Positions 1 through 10,690 of a DNA stretch of 64,000 nt are shown here, in pieces. The notes beneath the pieces are model-generated. The model was not told the origin of the DNA. It ran no database searches and was given only the letters and a program-made list of their open reading frames with translations. The DNA comes from Strongyloides papillosus (Eukaryota; Nematoda; Chromadorea; Rhabditida; Strongyloididae), in the NCBI GenBank assembly GCA_005656395.1, contig SRSI01000050.1, forward strand, positions 2,728,001 to 2,792,000, read 5' to 3'. How positions within the stretch are numbered: the first letter of the stretch is position 1; the number at the start of each line of letters is the position of its first letter. Made by a program: the position numbers and the translations under genes.

Positions 1-855
1 AAAAAAGAAGACAAAGTCGTATATGAGATCAAAAGTATGTTTGCAAAAAAGATTGAAGCTCTTATACTCAAGAAAAATAATCCCTCGGTAAATGCTAACT
101 TTAGAAGAGGTAGAATGGCCTTTTCTTATGATTTAGAAGATGAAGATGCTGATATTCCTTTAACTGTATTAAGAAGTGTCCCTTCAGAAGCAGATCTTCG
201 TCCCATGAAAAATAAAATTGACAAATTAGTTTACCATAAATTATCTACTGTGTTATCATATTTAAAAATAGATCCAAAAAAACGAAAAAAACTACTTGAA
301 GAAAAAGATGAGAAGAAAGAAGAATTTGAAAAATATAAAAATGTTGATATATTTGATGAGGAAGATAAATATGAGCCGTCTGTAATTAAATCTTCTGAAG
401 TAAATGGAATAAAAGTTAAAACAGGAAGTTATTTTGATACCCCAAGTAAAAATGAACCCAAAAAAAATACCGTAGCCGTAGACAAAGTAGACATATTTGC
501 AGACGATGACGAAAAACCAGAAACAGTAATTATAACTAAACCATCAATACAGAAAAGGCTGTTGGAAATTGAAGGTAAGGGTGAAGAAGATGCATATTCG
601 GAATACTACCCATCAGCTTGTGGGTTCGGAGAAAGTATATTAAGCGATGATGATAGTGATGATGAAGTAAAAGGCAAAAAAACAAAAAATCTACAGGAAA
701 AAAGCGACAAAGTTGATGGTAACAGAAGGCAGCGTCGTGAAATTAAAATTCAAGAGGGAAAACTTAATCAACAATTAAATCAAATTAATAAATTACTTGA
801 AAAAAGAAAAGCTGATGAAGAAAAAGGGATCTCATATAAAAAACCGAAATATTAA
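1..855 (+). CDS. smu-2: RED/IK spliceosome protein (SMU-2), 5'-truncated by window edge
   Basis: The frame is open from base 1, so the first visible ATG (37) is probably internal and the true start lies outside the window; 284 residues are visible. They match the C-terminal half of RED (IK; C. elegans SMU-2), a spliceosomal B-complex protein that works with SMU-1 in splice-site choice. Seen: a GRMAFSYDLEDEDADIP segment like the conserved GRMAYVVDLDDEYADTDIP block, an EADLRPM...LSYL region, an SEYYPS motif, an acidic DDDSDDE stretch, a basic coiled coil and the C-terminus KGISYKKPKY, which parallels the human ending VKRPKY. The Arg-Glu/Arg-Asp repeats of vertebrate RED are missing, so the protein is more compact. 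Family identity is secure; the 5' end cannot be judged. Confidence 0.88.
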   Translation, partial: KKEDKVVYEIKSMFAKKIEALILKKNNPSVNANFRRGRMAFSYDLEDEDADIPLTVLRSVPSEADLRPMKNKIDKLVYHKLSTVLSYLKIDPKKRKKLLEEKDEKKEEFEKYKNVDIFDEEDKYEPSVIKSSEVNGIKVKTGSYFDTPSKNEPKKNTVAVDKVDIFADDDEKPETVIITKPSIQKRLLEIEGKGEEDAYSEYYPSACGFGESILSDDDSDDEVKGKKTKNLQEKSDKVDGNRRQRREIKIQEGKLNQQLNQINKLLEKRKADEEKGISYKKPKY

Positions 856-1050
856 TTTTTTGAAAATTCTTTTTTTCTGTAAATAAATTGTTTAATTTTT
901 TTTTCTAACTGTGTACATATTTATTCTTCATTGAATTGTCTTATACAGATTTTCTATTATACTATTGGTAGCTTATCACTGTCCTTGGAGTTAGTTGGGT
1001 ATTCTTACTTCACTGAGAAGAATCATAAAGTTTAATATTTTGTAGACTTC

Positions 1051-1361
1051 ATGCGATTCTCTTTGAGTTACCTTACGAATCTTAGACGTGACACTCGTCC
1101 TTTATATCGTAGAATCTTAACTAATAAACGGCTAGATATTGCACATAAAAGTAAGTTTTTTAATATCTTGAAAAAAATAATATGTTGAATAATCCAGCTT
1201 TTTTACGTACACTTATTGGTTTCAATTTATTTGGAGCATCTTTCTGTATAGTTAACACTTATTTATACTTCAAATTTGAACGTCCTTTGAAGTTGGAAAG
1301 ACAACAACAACTAGAAAGAGAACTACTAGAAGCAGACCTCGCTGGATTCAAAGTTAAATAG
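1051..1361 (+). CDS. Small single-pass membrane protein, weakly COX6C-like
   Basis: Two exons, 1051-1150 and 1198-1361, flank a 47-nt GTAAG...CAG intron and join in frame to an 87-residue protein. TTTTGTAG ends 5 nt before the ATG and could accept a spliced leader. The N-terminus is rich in Arg and lacks acidic residues (YLTNLRRDTRPLYRRI), one hydrophobic segment lies near residues 36-56, and a charged tail follows ending in EADLAGFKVK. The basic start, single membrane span and charged helix ending in a short Val-Lys tail recall cytochrome c oxidase subunit 6c of the mitochondrial inner membrane, but similarity is weak and other mitochondrial small subunits or assembly factors fit. The next gene begins only 25 nt downstream. 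Confidence 0.6.
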
Positions 1362-1386
1362 ATTTATTTCTCAAAAATACAACAAA

Positions 1387-1650
1387 ATGAATAGTGTTAG
1401 AAATACTTTACATATTATTAGTTCAAATTATTTATATACGTTTTTATTTGGAGTTGCTGGTGGTGCTGGTTTTGAGTTATTTAAGATTAAATTTAAATTT
1501 GGTGGTATTGACTACTACACTTCATTTGCTAAACTTCAAATACCTAAGGAATTAGAAGCTTTTGAGGAAGAATTAAAAGAGACGGATTATATATTGATGA
1601 AAAAATATGAACCAGAGGCTCTTCCTAAGGATTATCCTAAATATATATAG
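1387..1650 (+). CDS. Small single-pass membrane protein, possible mitochondrial subunit
   Basis: Intronless, 87 residues. A hydrophobic segment near residues 14-30 with a glycine-rich core (FGVAGGAGFELF) is followed by a basic stretch and an acidic helical tail ending PKDYPKYI. I do not recognise the family. Size and layout (short N-terminus, one membrane span, charged soluble tail) resemble small respiratory-chain subunits and the gene immediately upstream. The ATG lies 25 nt after that gene's stop, in a different frame, with no pyrimidine-rich AG between them, so the two may share one transcript. An unrelated lineage-specific protein is equally possible. Confidence 0.6.
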   Translation: MNSVRNTLHIISSNYLYTFLFGVAGGAGFELFKIKFKFGGIDYYTSFAKLQIPKELEAFEEELKETDYILMKKYEPEALPKDYPKYI

Positions 1651-1835
1651 TTGATTTTTTATTTAGTTCATATATTTTTTTTCTAATATATTTGAAAATT
1701 CTAGGTGTTTTGTGGTTTTACATGTTATTCATATTTCAAATAAAATGTTAGGTTTTACTCATAGAGATTTTTAAAAAGAATCATATTTTATTTAAATTTA
1801 ATTGTATAGATAAGACATTTAAAAAGAAATATTAA

Positions 1836-4800
1836 TTACCAGTCATTACTATTTAAGATTGATATTGTTTCATTATCAAGATCAAGCATCTTAATAGCAT
1901 TATGATAGAGTAAATGTCTTCTTTCTTGGTGAGTAAAGTCTGGGTACTCTTCTACAACTTTTCCAACTTCCAACTCCCCAAGAGGAAAAGGGTAATCTGT
2001 ACCCAAACATATTTTATCTTTTCCAACAATTTCTTGTAAAAGGAAAAGAGCATTTGGGTCATGAACTAATGAATCCGTGTAAAATTTCCCATGAAATTCT
2101 CTAGGATTTATGTCACAATCCGTTGCACAGATATCTGGGCGAACTTTGAACCCATGAGATACTCTAGCAGCAATTTGAGGATATGCTCCACCGCCATGTG
2201 CAAAACAAAACTTAAGTTTTGGAAATTTATGCAAAATCCCTCCCATTAAAATACAACAAATTGCTTGAGCTGTTTCAGAAGGCATACCTAAAAATGTTAT
2301 ATAAAATTTTATGTATAAAAGTGTTATAATATTTTTATACAACTTAAACTATATATTACAAATAATTTTTAATTCTAATTGGTAGAAATTATTTAATTTT
2401 CTCATTGCTAAAAAAATATAACTCAGAACAAATGTTTAGTTTTTTTATAAATTTTTTAAATTACATTATTCTTGTTCTCGCATTTTTTTTCTCTAAATTA
2501 GATATATTTTATTAATCTTCTTTAAACATTCAAACTGCTTTGAATTACACAATAGAAGCATTATAAATATATTTTTCATTAAACTATATCATTTGTTTGT
2601 GGAAATTATAAATAATTTAACTTACCAACTAACCATGGTAGCCAATATTTTGACATTCTACCATCCCAATTATGCATATCCCATGGATGTACAAATAAGG
2701 TTATTCCAAGAGATTCAGCTTCCTATAATTTCAAATTCCTTTTATTCATCTATTTGAAAGAGGAAATTTTTATATTTTTTTAATATTTTTAAAATTATTG
2801 TTAATTTATTATTATTGTTGCTAAAAAAGTGGTTAAATGAAAAGAAACTTTTCAAAAAGTTCATTTTCATTTTTCTTGCATAGAGACATATATATTATTT
2901 TTAAGTAAAAAGGCTTTAAAAAAGAAAATGATATATATTAAATATTATTGTAAAAATAAATATGACCTCCCATCTATTTGTTGTATTTATCATTTGGTAA
3001 AATAAAGCATTACTACCATAAAATTTCTATTTAGTATACTCCCTAATGTATTCTTAGTGACAATATCTTTTCTATTTCTTAAGAATAAATAGTAGCATAA
3101 TTTATTGTAGTGTAAATTCAGCTAATTTATATATAAAATTAATAAATAGAGTTTTTGATTCCATAAAAAATGGATAATTTTTTTTATTAATATATCTAGT
3201 AATCATGTCTTAATGAATACTTTTTTTTCTAATAGTTTTTTTAAATAAAAAAACTTGCCTTGTATAAAGGTTCAAAATGTGTGGAATCTAAGTTTTTATC
3301 TCCTACATGACTTCCAATTTCAATGGCACGCATACCAAGTTCTGAATAACATCTTTTTAATTCCTGAAAGTAAAGTTTAACTATATTTCTTGTTGATATT
3401 ATTTTGAAGTAGTTTTAAATTTTAGCACCCACATAAGTATTGTAGTTATATATGCAAAATGTATTTTATAGTAGCATCAAAATATTTATAACCGTTTAAG
3501 AGTAAGAAAAATAAATTATCAAAATGGTGCCTAATTTTTTTTATTTGATCTTTGAAACCGATAAGTATTATTATATTTTTTTAGCTTCTGTTAAAAAATA
3601 ATATTTATTTTATAATTGTATTTTTTATTTAAACTGTCTACAATAAATCTCCATGGCAAAATAGAAATTTTAAGGTACATTTCATTATATATAATAAAAA
3701 GTAATTGAAGTGTTAATTATTCGAATCAAGCTAATTAATTTTTTACATTTTTAAATAAAGATAACAATATTGCTTATTAGATTAATTTATTACCCTATTG
3801 AAATTAGTAAATTTTTTAAATTTATTAGAAGTATTATTTATATGCAAAGATAATTTGTAAGCACATAATGAAGGAATACGATGCCGACACTTCAACAGTA
3901 AAATAGAGAAAAATCCTTTTTATATTGTATGTTATAGGAAAAGAGCTTTTAGAAAATAACAATCCAACATATTAAATATATACTCATTTATGAGAATATT
4001 TTCTTCTCCTCTCTTTTATATAACTAATAAAGCTAATCATTATAATAGAACTACAACTTTCAAAAATAAGTTTGTTAGTAAAATTACTTATTATTTTTCT
4101 CATTTCAGTTTCCTAAATTAAACTTGTTCCTTTTTACTTTTATTTTTGAATCACTTCTTTCAAAACATTTTGACAATTTAAATAACAGTACAGTTTATGT
4201 ATTTATTAAATTACATATCTACCAACAATTTGTAATGCTAAATAATTTTGTTATTTGATTGCCTATATATGTATTTATTTATTTTTACACATATTTTCAG
4301 TAAAAAGGGAATTATAAAATCTAAAAATATTAAAGAAAATTAAGTTTTAAGCTTTGACTCCCATTATCAGATATTTATATCTTTTGCGCATATCATTATT
4401 TAAGAGGAGAAACTAGAAATTGAAGAAGTTACGATCCTTCACGTTATTATAAGGAACAAATTTAGGAAGAGGAAGAATTTATATAATAGAAAAAGATAAC
4501 GTTAACAACTACAACACCAATAACTTTTTAAAAGCATTATCAAAATAAAAGGGAGGGAAGAAAAAATAACAAGAAGATTTTAGAAAGAAGGGCAAAAAAG
4601 CATTGGATTAAGTTGTATCTTCACACATCTATCTATATATATATAAAGTCTCAAAAGTCATATGCTTATATACATTATTTTTAAATTTTCAAATCTTTTT
4701 ATAGTATTCAAAACAGAAAAAAGATTATTCTATGATTGTATTAACTTTAATTAATTAGCAATATGCTTAATACATCCAAAATACGATATATTTCAATTAT

Positions 4801-7509
4801 ATTATTACTACTTATTATTCTATCTCTAATTATACCCTCATTATCAAGGTAATTTTTGAGATATTATAATTATTTAATAACAAATTACTTCTCTTTTTTC
4901 TTAAACATAGTTATTATTTTTTAGAAGCACATTTTTAAGGAGAAATTCGAGGCATCTGAGAAGATTATCAAGATTATACGACTGGGAAATTACCGAAAAT
5001 GGTGATTTTAGGCCTATGATGCCAAAGAAAAAAGTTGCAAGATCAACATCTGCAAAAGATAAACAATGTGCAAATGATTCCTACATATTAGATACTATAT
5101 TAAAAGGTTATAATAGACATAAAATTCCTGGTGGTAGTGTTGATGTAGCTGTAGAAGTTTGGACACAAGAAATAACAGCAGTCTCTGACTCTACTCAAGA
5201 TTTTCAATTAGATTTATATATAAGTGAAACATGGTTAGATCCTTCACTTAATTTTGAATATATGGGACCATGTAAACAAAATTTATCACTTAATTCTGTT
5301 GTATTAGAGAAATTATGGACTCCCAATTCGTGTTTTATTAATTCTAAAACTGCTGAAATTCATAAAAGCCCTTTTCCTAATATATTTCTACTTATTTATT
5401 CAAATGGAACAGGTAACTAATAATTATTATAAAACTTTTAATAATTTTTTATTTTATATTTACAGTGTGGACTAATTATAGGTTAAAACTTCAAGGTATG
5501 TTTATAAAATTATATATTTAAATATAACAAAAATTAGGTCCATGTATCATGAATTTGCAACGTTTTCCGTTCGACTCTATAACGTGTTTCCTAACATTTG
5601 AAAGTTTCAACTATAACATTCAGGAAGTAAGTATGGATTGGACACCTAACGGTGTCTCCAATATGAAAGAAAAAATGGAATTAGCAGATTATGAATTAGA
5701 TCATATGAATAGTATTCGAAAAACAGAAGTAAGTTAATAATTCTACCATAATTTTTACTTATAACTTTTTAGGCATATCCTGCTGGATTATGGTAAGTAA
5801 AAAAATTAAAAATATCCTTAAATAATGCAAAAAATAACATATTGTATGTAGGCATGAATTAACAATGGAATATCATTTTAATAGAAGAGCAGGATGGTAT
5901 ATTCTTCAAGCATATCTACCAACATATCTTACAATATGCATTTGTATGTTTATTATTTTTAATATATAGATGTTCATAAACAAAAATATTTTTAGCATGG
6001 ATTTCATTTGCTCTTGGAACAAAAGCAATTCCTGCTAGAACAATGTTAGGTGTTAATTCTCTCCTAGCTATGACTTTTCAGTTTGGTAATATTATAAGAA
6101 ATTTACCAAGAGTCAGTTATGTAAAAGCAATTGATGTATGGATGTTAAGTTGTATGACATTTGTTTTTTGTTCCTTATTAGAACTTGCATGGGTTGGTTA
6201 TTTAAGTAAAGATGAAACGATAGATCCTCCTTTTGAAGATGTACCACATAATAATCAAGGAAATTCAGGTGATAATAATATTTTACATAGAAATTATAAA
6301 CCGGTATTAGAAAATAATTACAATGTTGATAAAACTTTTAAAAAGAAAATACATCCAAAGAATAATGAAAATGTTGAAGGTAATAAACATTATAATTTAC
6401 CTCAATACTTACAACTTGATGGTATTGGAGAATCTATTAATAGGTAACTAAATAACTTAATAACAAAATTTATTCTCATCATTTTATAGTTGTTTTAAAA
6501 GAAATTATGCAGGAAGTAGTGAAGAAAAAAGTGCCCTTCTTAATTTAGCTCGTGATAATGATTATGGATATATTCCCCCAGGGTATGGGCTTCATAAATC
6601 ATATCCCAATTTAAGTATCCCAGCATGTACATGTAAAGACACATTATTGCCAACTCATCATGATAAAAGATCATCTGGAGTTTATGGTATGTTTCACATT
6701 GATTCACATCACATTCCCAATTGCCCCTTATCTCAAGAACATTATAACAACAAAGTTTCTCCCACACAACAAATGCAATCTTTCACTAATGAAATGTATT
6801 ATGAAAATGAACAGGCTGGATATAATAAATCACCTGGTTATCAAAAGCAAACACAAGTGATGGAATCAAAAAAAGCAAAATTAGCATGGAAAAAATATAG
6901 AAGAGAAAAATTTGCTCAAAATATTGATAAATTATCGGCATTATTATTTCCTAGTTTGTTTAGTATTTTTAACATTGCCTATTGGTACCATTATTTAAGT
7001 GGTTAAAAAGTTATACACCTCTTTTTAATAAATCTTTAAAATAAAACTTACTTTTATTGACAATTCAATATTTTGCAATGGTAATGTTCCCATTGGGACA
7101 AGTCTATCTGGATATTTTTGACATTGACTATAAATGTCGTCATTGATAAAGCGTGATGTAATCTCAGCATCCTCAGCTTTAGCCCAATAATGAAACATAA
7201 CAGGGACTGTAGATATGCATTGGACGTTAACTTTAGCATTATCCATATCTTTTATTCTAGTTTCAGTATCAAAGCAATTTTTTTGTACTGTTCTAAATAA
7301 TTGTCCATTTTTTATCATGTCTTTTGATCCATCTTTATTGTTACTGTTTTCTTTTAATGTTATAAAACCCCCATAACCAAATTGCTACAAAAATATACAT
7401 CATGTTTAGTAGTATAATAAGTACTAACCTTTTCAAAATCTGGTATGTTTTCAGGCAAAACATGAGCATGAACATCAAATTTAGGGAAATTAGAAGTTGG
7501 TTTAAACAT
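1836..7509 (-). CDS. acsd-1: 2-amino-3-carboxymuconate-6-semialdehyde decarboxylase (ACMSD)
   Basis: ACMSD diverts aminocarboxymuconate semialdehyde from quinolinate/NAD synthesis in the kynurenine pathway. Five exons in transcript order: 7509-7429, 7384-7052, 3363-3259, 2722-2626, 2287-1836. All junctions keep frame and give 355 residues (human 336). Metal-binding features of the amidohydrolase fold are present: HxH in FDVHAHVLP (His14/His16), His in [14 protein letters not shown], His in [11 protein letters not shown] and Asp in [12 protein letters not shown]. Other family blocks are [18 protein letters not shown] and [10 protein letters not shown]. Intron 3 (7051-3364) is 3.7 kb and contains a whole channel gene on the other strand. 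Intron 4 uses a GC donor. An AG ending ATTATTAG lies 5 nt before the ATG. Very secure identification. Confidence 0.93.
4763..7006 (+). CDS. Cys-loop ligand-gated anion channel subunit (nematode LGC type)
   Basis: A pentameric ligand-gated channel subunit of 623 residues, nested in ACMSD intron 3. Exons: 4763-4848, 4925-5412, 5466-5495, 5538-5728, 5773-5792 (20-nt microexon), 5852-5943, 5996-6443, 6490-7006; all junctions are in phase. An N-terminal hydrophobic stretch is the signal peptide. The extracellular domain has the [10 protein letters not shown] motif and a Cys-loop with exactly 13 residues between cysteines (FPFD inside). M1 follows RRAGWYI, M2 starts at PARTMLGV, M3 follows, and M4 ends [12 protein letters not shown]. 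The Pro-Ala-Arg before M2 predicts chloride selectivity. M2 ([11 protein letters not shown]) most resembles the nematode-expanded group with acetylcholine-gated (ACC, LGC-46 to -49) and amine-gated chloride channels; the ligand cannot be told. The M3-M4 loop is long and rich in Asn, Tyr and His. Confidence 0.9.
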
Positions 7510-7789
7510 AATTTCTAATAATAAAAAGTAATTAAATTAAAAAGTAATGTATCTTATATACAAAAGTTGTTATATAGGAACGGTTATATTGATTTATTAT
7601 GATATAATCATGCTGTAATCCTTCTGATATATCTATTTTCTCAATGACAGTTATAAATGATTAACTTTCCATTTTCAAGGTTAATGAATATTTATTATAT
7701 GACAATGTAAAATGAATATTAAAATTTTATATTATTTTTAAACAAAAACTAAAAGGAAAAAATTAGTTAATTAAGAATTAATTTCAAAT

Positions 7790-8068
7790 ATGCGTATGTT
7801 TACAATTTTTTCAGGAGTTTTATTTTTATTGTTACTGTCAAATGCTTTGGAAGGTGATGAAAAGTATGAAAATATAGGGTTTGATGGTGAATTGGAAGTA
7901 ATTACTGTTAGTCAATCACTTCAAGAAAAAGAAGATATCGATGAGATAATAGATATTGTAGCAATAGTTTCATTTATTAATACTCTATTTGCATGTATTA
8001 TAATGACATTTGTAACATATAATGACATTACAATAAAACCTCCAACAGGAAACATCAATTTAAGCTAA
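7790..8068 (+). CDS. Small signal-peptide protein with one membrane segment, unknown
   Basis: A 92-residue intronless reading frame. Residues 1-20 form a clear signal peptide (FSGVLFLLLLSNA, cleavage probably after NALEG). An acidic ectodomain rich in Glu and Asp follows, then a hydrophobic span near residues 57-77 and a short tail ending NINLS. This suggests a type I membrane microprotein. I know no family. It starts 280 nt from the oppositely oriented ACMSD start, so the two may share a promoter region. Support rests on signal peptide plus ordered layout; conservation is untested. Confidence 0.5.
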   Translation: MRMFTIFSGVLFLLLLSNALEGDEKYENIGFDGELEVITVSQSLQEKEDIDEIIDIVAIVSFINTLFACIIMTFVTYNDITIKPPTGNINLS

Positions 8069-8707
8069 ATTTATTAAGGAATTTCTAGCGGCTTTTATAA
8101 TAATAACATATCATACATTATATAAATATCATTAAGAATAATATTATGAATGCCATAGCAATTGCTAATTGAAATATTTTCTATAGATATTAAAATTAAA
8201 TATTTGTTTTATAATGGAATTAAATTTTTTTCACTATTTCTTGTCTCTATAAAAATAATACAAAGTTATTCTAGAATATTAATGCATAAAATAACTAACT
8301 AACTATTTTTCTAACAAAAAATTAAATCTAACATATGATAAATTATGACTCATTAACATAGCATAAAAAATATAACATAAAGTTATATCATAAGTCTAAT
8401 TTTATGTTTTCTTTAAAAAATATTATTTTACACTTCCTTTTAAAAAGTAATTATGTAAAAGTATTTTCTATTGAATCATCTTTAACAAAATTAATTCAAA
8501 CATAATCAAAACACTTTTCTTGTAAAAATAATCAATATTTATGTAGTTGAAAAAAATTCAACATAATGTCCTAAAGAGGAAAAAATAAAAAATAAAAATG
8601 TTGTTATAGTTAGTACACAAATAAAGGCAATTAAATGCAAAAAAAGAAAATACGAAATTATTCGAAAACTTCTCGGCATAATAACAAATCCCTAGCATTC
8701 TTATGGT
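8069..8707. other. AT-rich intergenic, nothing recognised
   Basis: About 640 nt between the 3' ends of the small membrane protein and PNPO. A/T runs only; no coding, RNA or repeat structure seen. Confidence 0.6.
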
Positions 8708-9511
8708 TTAAGGTGATAATCTTGTCATGTTCCATGAATTGTCATCAGCAAGTTTAAAATGAATTCTGTCATGAAGTCTATTGGATTGACCCTGCCAAAA
8801 TTCGAATGCATCAGGAACTAATTTATATCCAATCCATGTTGGCGGTCTTTTAATTGCCCCTTCACCTTCATTTTTGGCTAAGGTTTCAAGTTCTTCTTTC
8901 TTATCCTCCAATACCTTTCTACTCTCTATAACCTTCCCTTGTTCACTTGCTTTCGAACCAATTCTTGAACCCAACGGTCTACTATACCAATATTCATCAG
9001 CTTTCTCACTATCCAACTCTACAATCTTTCCCTCAATTCTAATTTGTCTTGAAACCTTTGGCCAATAAAGAAGCATAGCACCATAAGGATTAGCTGCAAT
9101 TTCACGCCCTTTCCTACTTACTTTGTTAGAATAAAACGTAAACCCTTCAGAATCATATGACTTTAATAAAACCATACGAGAAGATGGTTTATTGTCTACA
9201 CATGTCGACAATGAAACAGCATTAATCTCCTCGAAAGATAAATCAGATTGAGTAGCAATGTGTTTAAACCAACAATCAAATAATTCAAAAGGATTTTTTG
9301 TTGGTAAATTCGCTTCAAGTAAATATGGTTCTTCAGGATTTTTATATTTTATTCTTAAATCTTAAAGAGTTATGGAATTAATATGATAAAATCACTCAAA
9401 CAAACCCTGTAGACTTAATGGTTCACCTTCCATAATGAGATTTCGAATATTGGTACTACAAACTCTTGAAGAAATAAGTAAAAAATAAGATGATATTCTC
9501 TTTAAAAGCAT
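8708..9511 (-). CDS. PNPO: Pyridoxamine/pyridoxine 5'-phosphate oxidase
   Basis: An FMN-dependent oxidase that makes pyridoxal 5'-phosphate (active vitamin B6). Two exons, 9511-9406 and 9360-8708, join to 252 residues (human 261) across a 45-nt intron. Family blocks: SLQDLRIKY (substrate/N-terminal), STCVDNKPSSRMVLLK and FYSNKVSRKGREI (FMN phosphate contacts), LLYWPKVSRQIRIEGKI, EYWYSRPLGSRIG, and the hallmark FWQGQSNRLHDRI near the C-terminus. I chose the ATG at 9511 because the frame is open back to it; it adds a 26-residue Arg/Ser/Leu-rich leader that resembles a mitochondrial presequence. An in-frame internal ATG (IMEGEPL) could give a cytosolic form. Confidence 0.93.
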
Positions 9512-10184
9512 AAAAGTAGGGACTATTGAAACGCCTTAAATGAAATAATTTCACATAAGAGGGACATTCGATTTACTATTAAAAAAAACATTTTTAAAAC
9601 GTCCTTATAATGTACTTTAAAAATTAATAATACTATAAGAACTATTCTTGTGAGAAGTAAAAAAATTCAAGCATTTATAATATTTCTCTCAACATATAAA
9701 TAAATCATCGTAAGTTTTTCTCGTTATAGTTTATATTAAAAAATTAAATACTATCTACTGCATGATAAGGGAACGATAACTTTATCTAAAGAAATGACAC
9801 ATAAAACATTGTAGTTAAATATGACAAATTGTATGATTCTAAAAATAATAACTACTTTTTAAAAAAAATGAATGACTAGTATTAAATAGGATTTCACCGA
9901 TATAAAAAAAATTTGGTAAACAGTCACTTTTTATTTGTTAGTTTTTGCCATAAAAATCCATTTAATGAAAATACAGCAGGAAAGTTTTGTTAAAACTTTA
10001 TAATGCTATACAAAAATATAATAGTATAAATGAATCACTATATTTTTACAAATATTCAACCATTAAACTCCAAGAAGCTAGATGAAAATGTATTCCGATA
10101 AAACCATATATAAATGAAATATAATAAGTTTAAGAATAAGAAAACACCGATATAATATATTATATATAAAACGGGATTTTACTA
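9512..10184. other. Intergenic between PNPO start and UBC13 3' end
   Basis: AT-rich, about 670 nt. It should hold the PNPO promoter and the UBC13 3' UTR; no motif stood out. Confidence 0.5.
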
Positions 10185-10690
10185 TTAGTTTTTAGCGTAC
10201 ATTTCAGTCCATTTTCTAGCTGTATTAATTGCTTCGGCCTCCTCTGTCTTCCATTGTTCGGCGACATCCGTAGCCAGAGGATCATCTGGGTTTGGAGCTG
10301 ATAATAATGCCTGAATACTTAGTAAAACAGTACGGATTTGAAGTGCGGGTGACCATTTGTCTGAAAAATTAGTATTATTAAAATAAAAATATTTGTGTAA
10401 ACAATTTCATTACCTTTTAAAATATCGAGACAGATTCTTCCTAATTTATCAATATTTGGATGATAGATTTTTGTCATAAATCTTACTTTAGGTGCAGCCA
10501 TAGGATACTCTTCTGGAAGGAATAATTCTAATTTAAATGTCCCTCCTTGGAAAGGACTGTCTTCAGGACCATCAATAGTAACATGAAAATAACGAGCATT
10601 GTTTTCATCTGGTATAGCTGTGATACCTTGAACAGGTTCAGAAAGAAGTCTCTCCGTCTCTTTCAATATTCTTCTAGGTAGTGTGCTCAT
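10185..10690 (-). CDS. ubc-13: Ubiquitin-conjugating enzyme E2 N (UBC13)
   Basis: E2 that builds K63-linked ubiquitin chains with a UEV partner (UEV1/MMS2) in DNA-damage tolerance and signalling. Two exons, 10690-10414 and 10360-10185, joined across a 53-nt intron: 150 residues (human 152). Seen: [16 protein letters not shown] start, the YHPN motif, catalytic Cys in [14 protein letters not shown] (about residue 87), and the UBC13 ending [14 protein letters not shown]...TEMYAKN. The [11 protein letters not shown] stretch matches UBC13 rather than other E2s. A complete, normal member. It is divergent from the WIP gene across 1.2 kb. Confidence 0.96.

Noticed and set aside
6540..6767. Minus-strand frame inside the channel gene's last exon
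   Set aside because: Antisense shadow of the M3-M4 loop, no motif.
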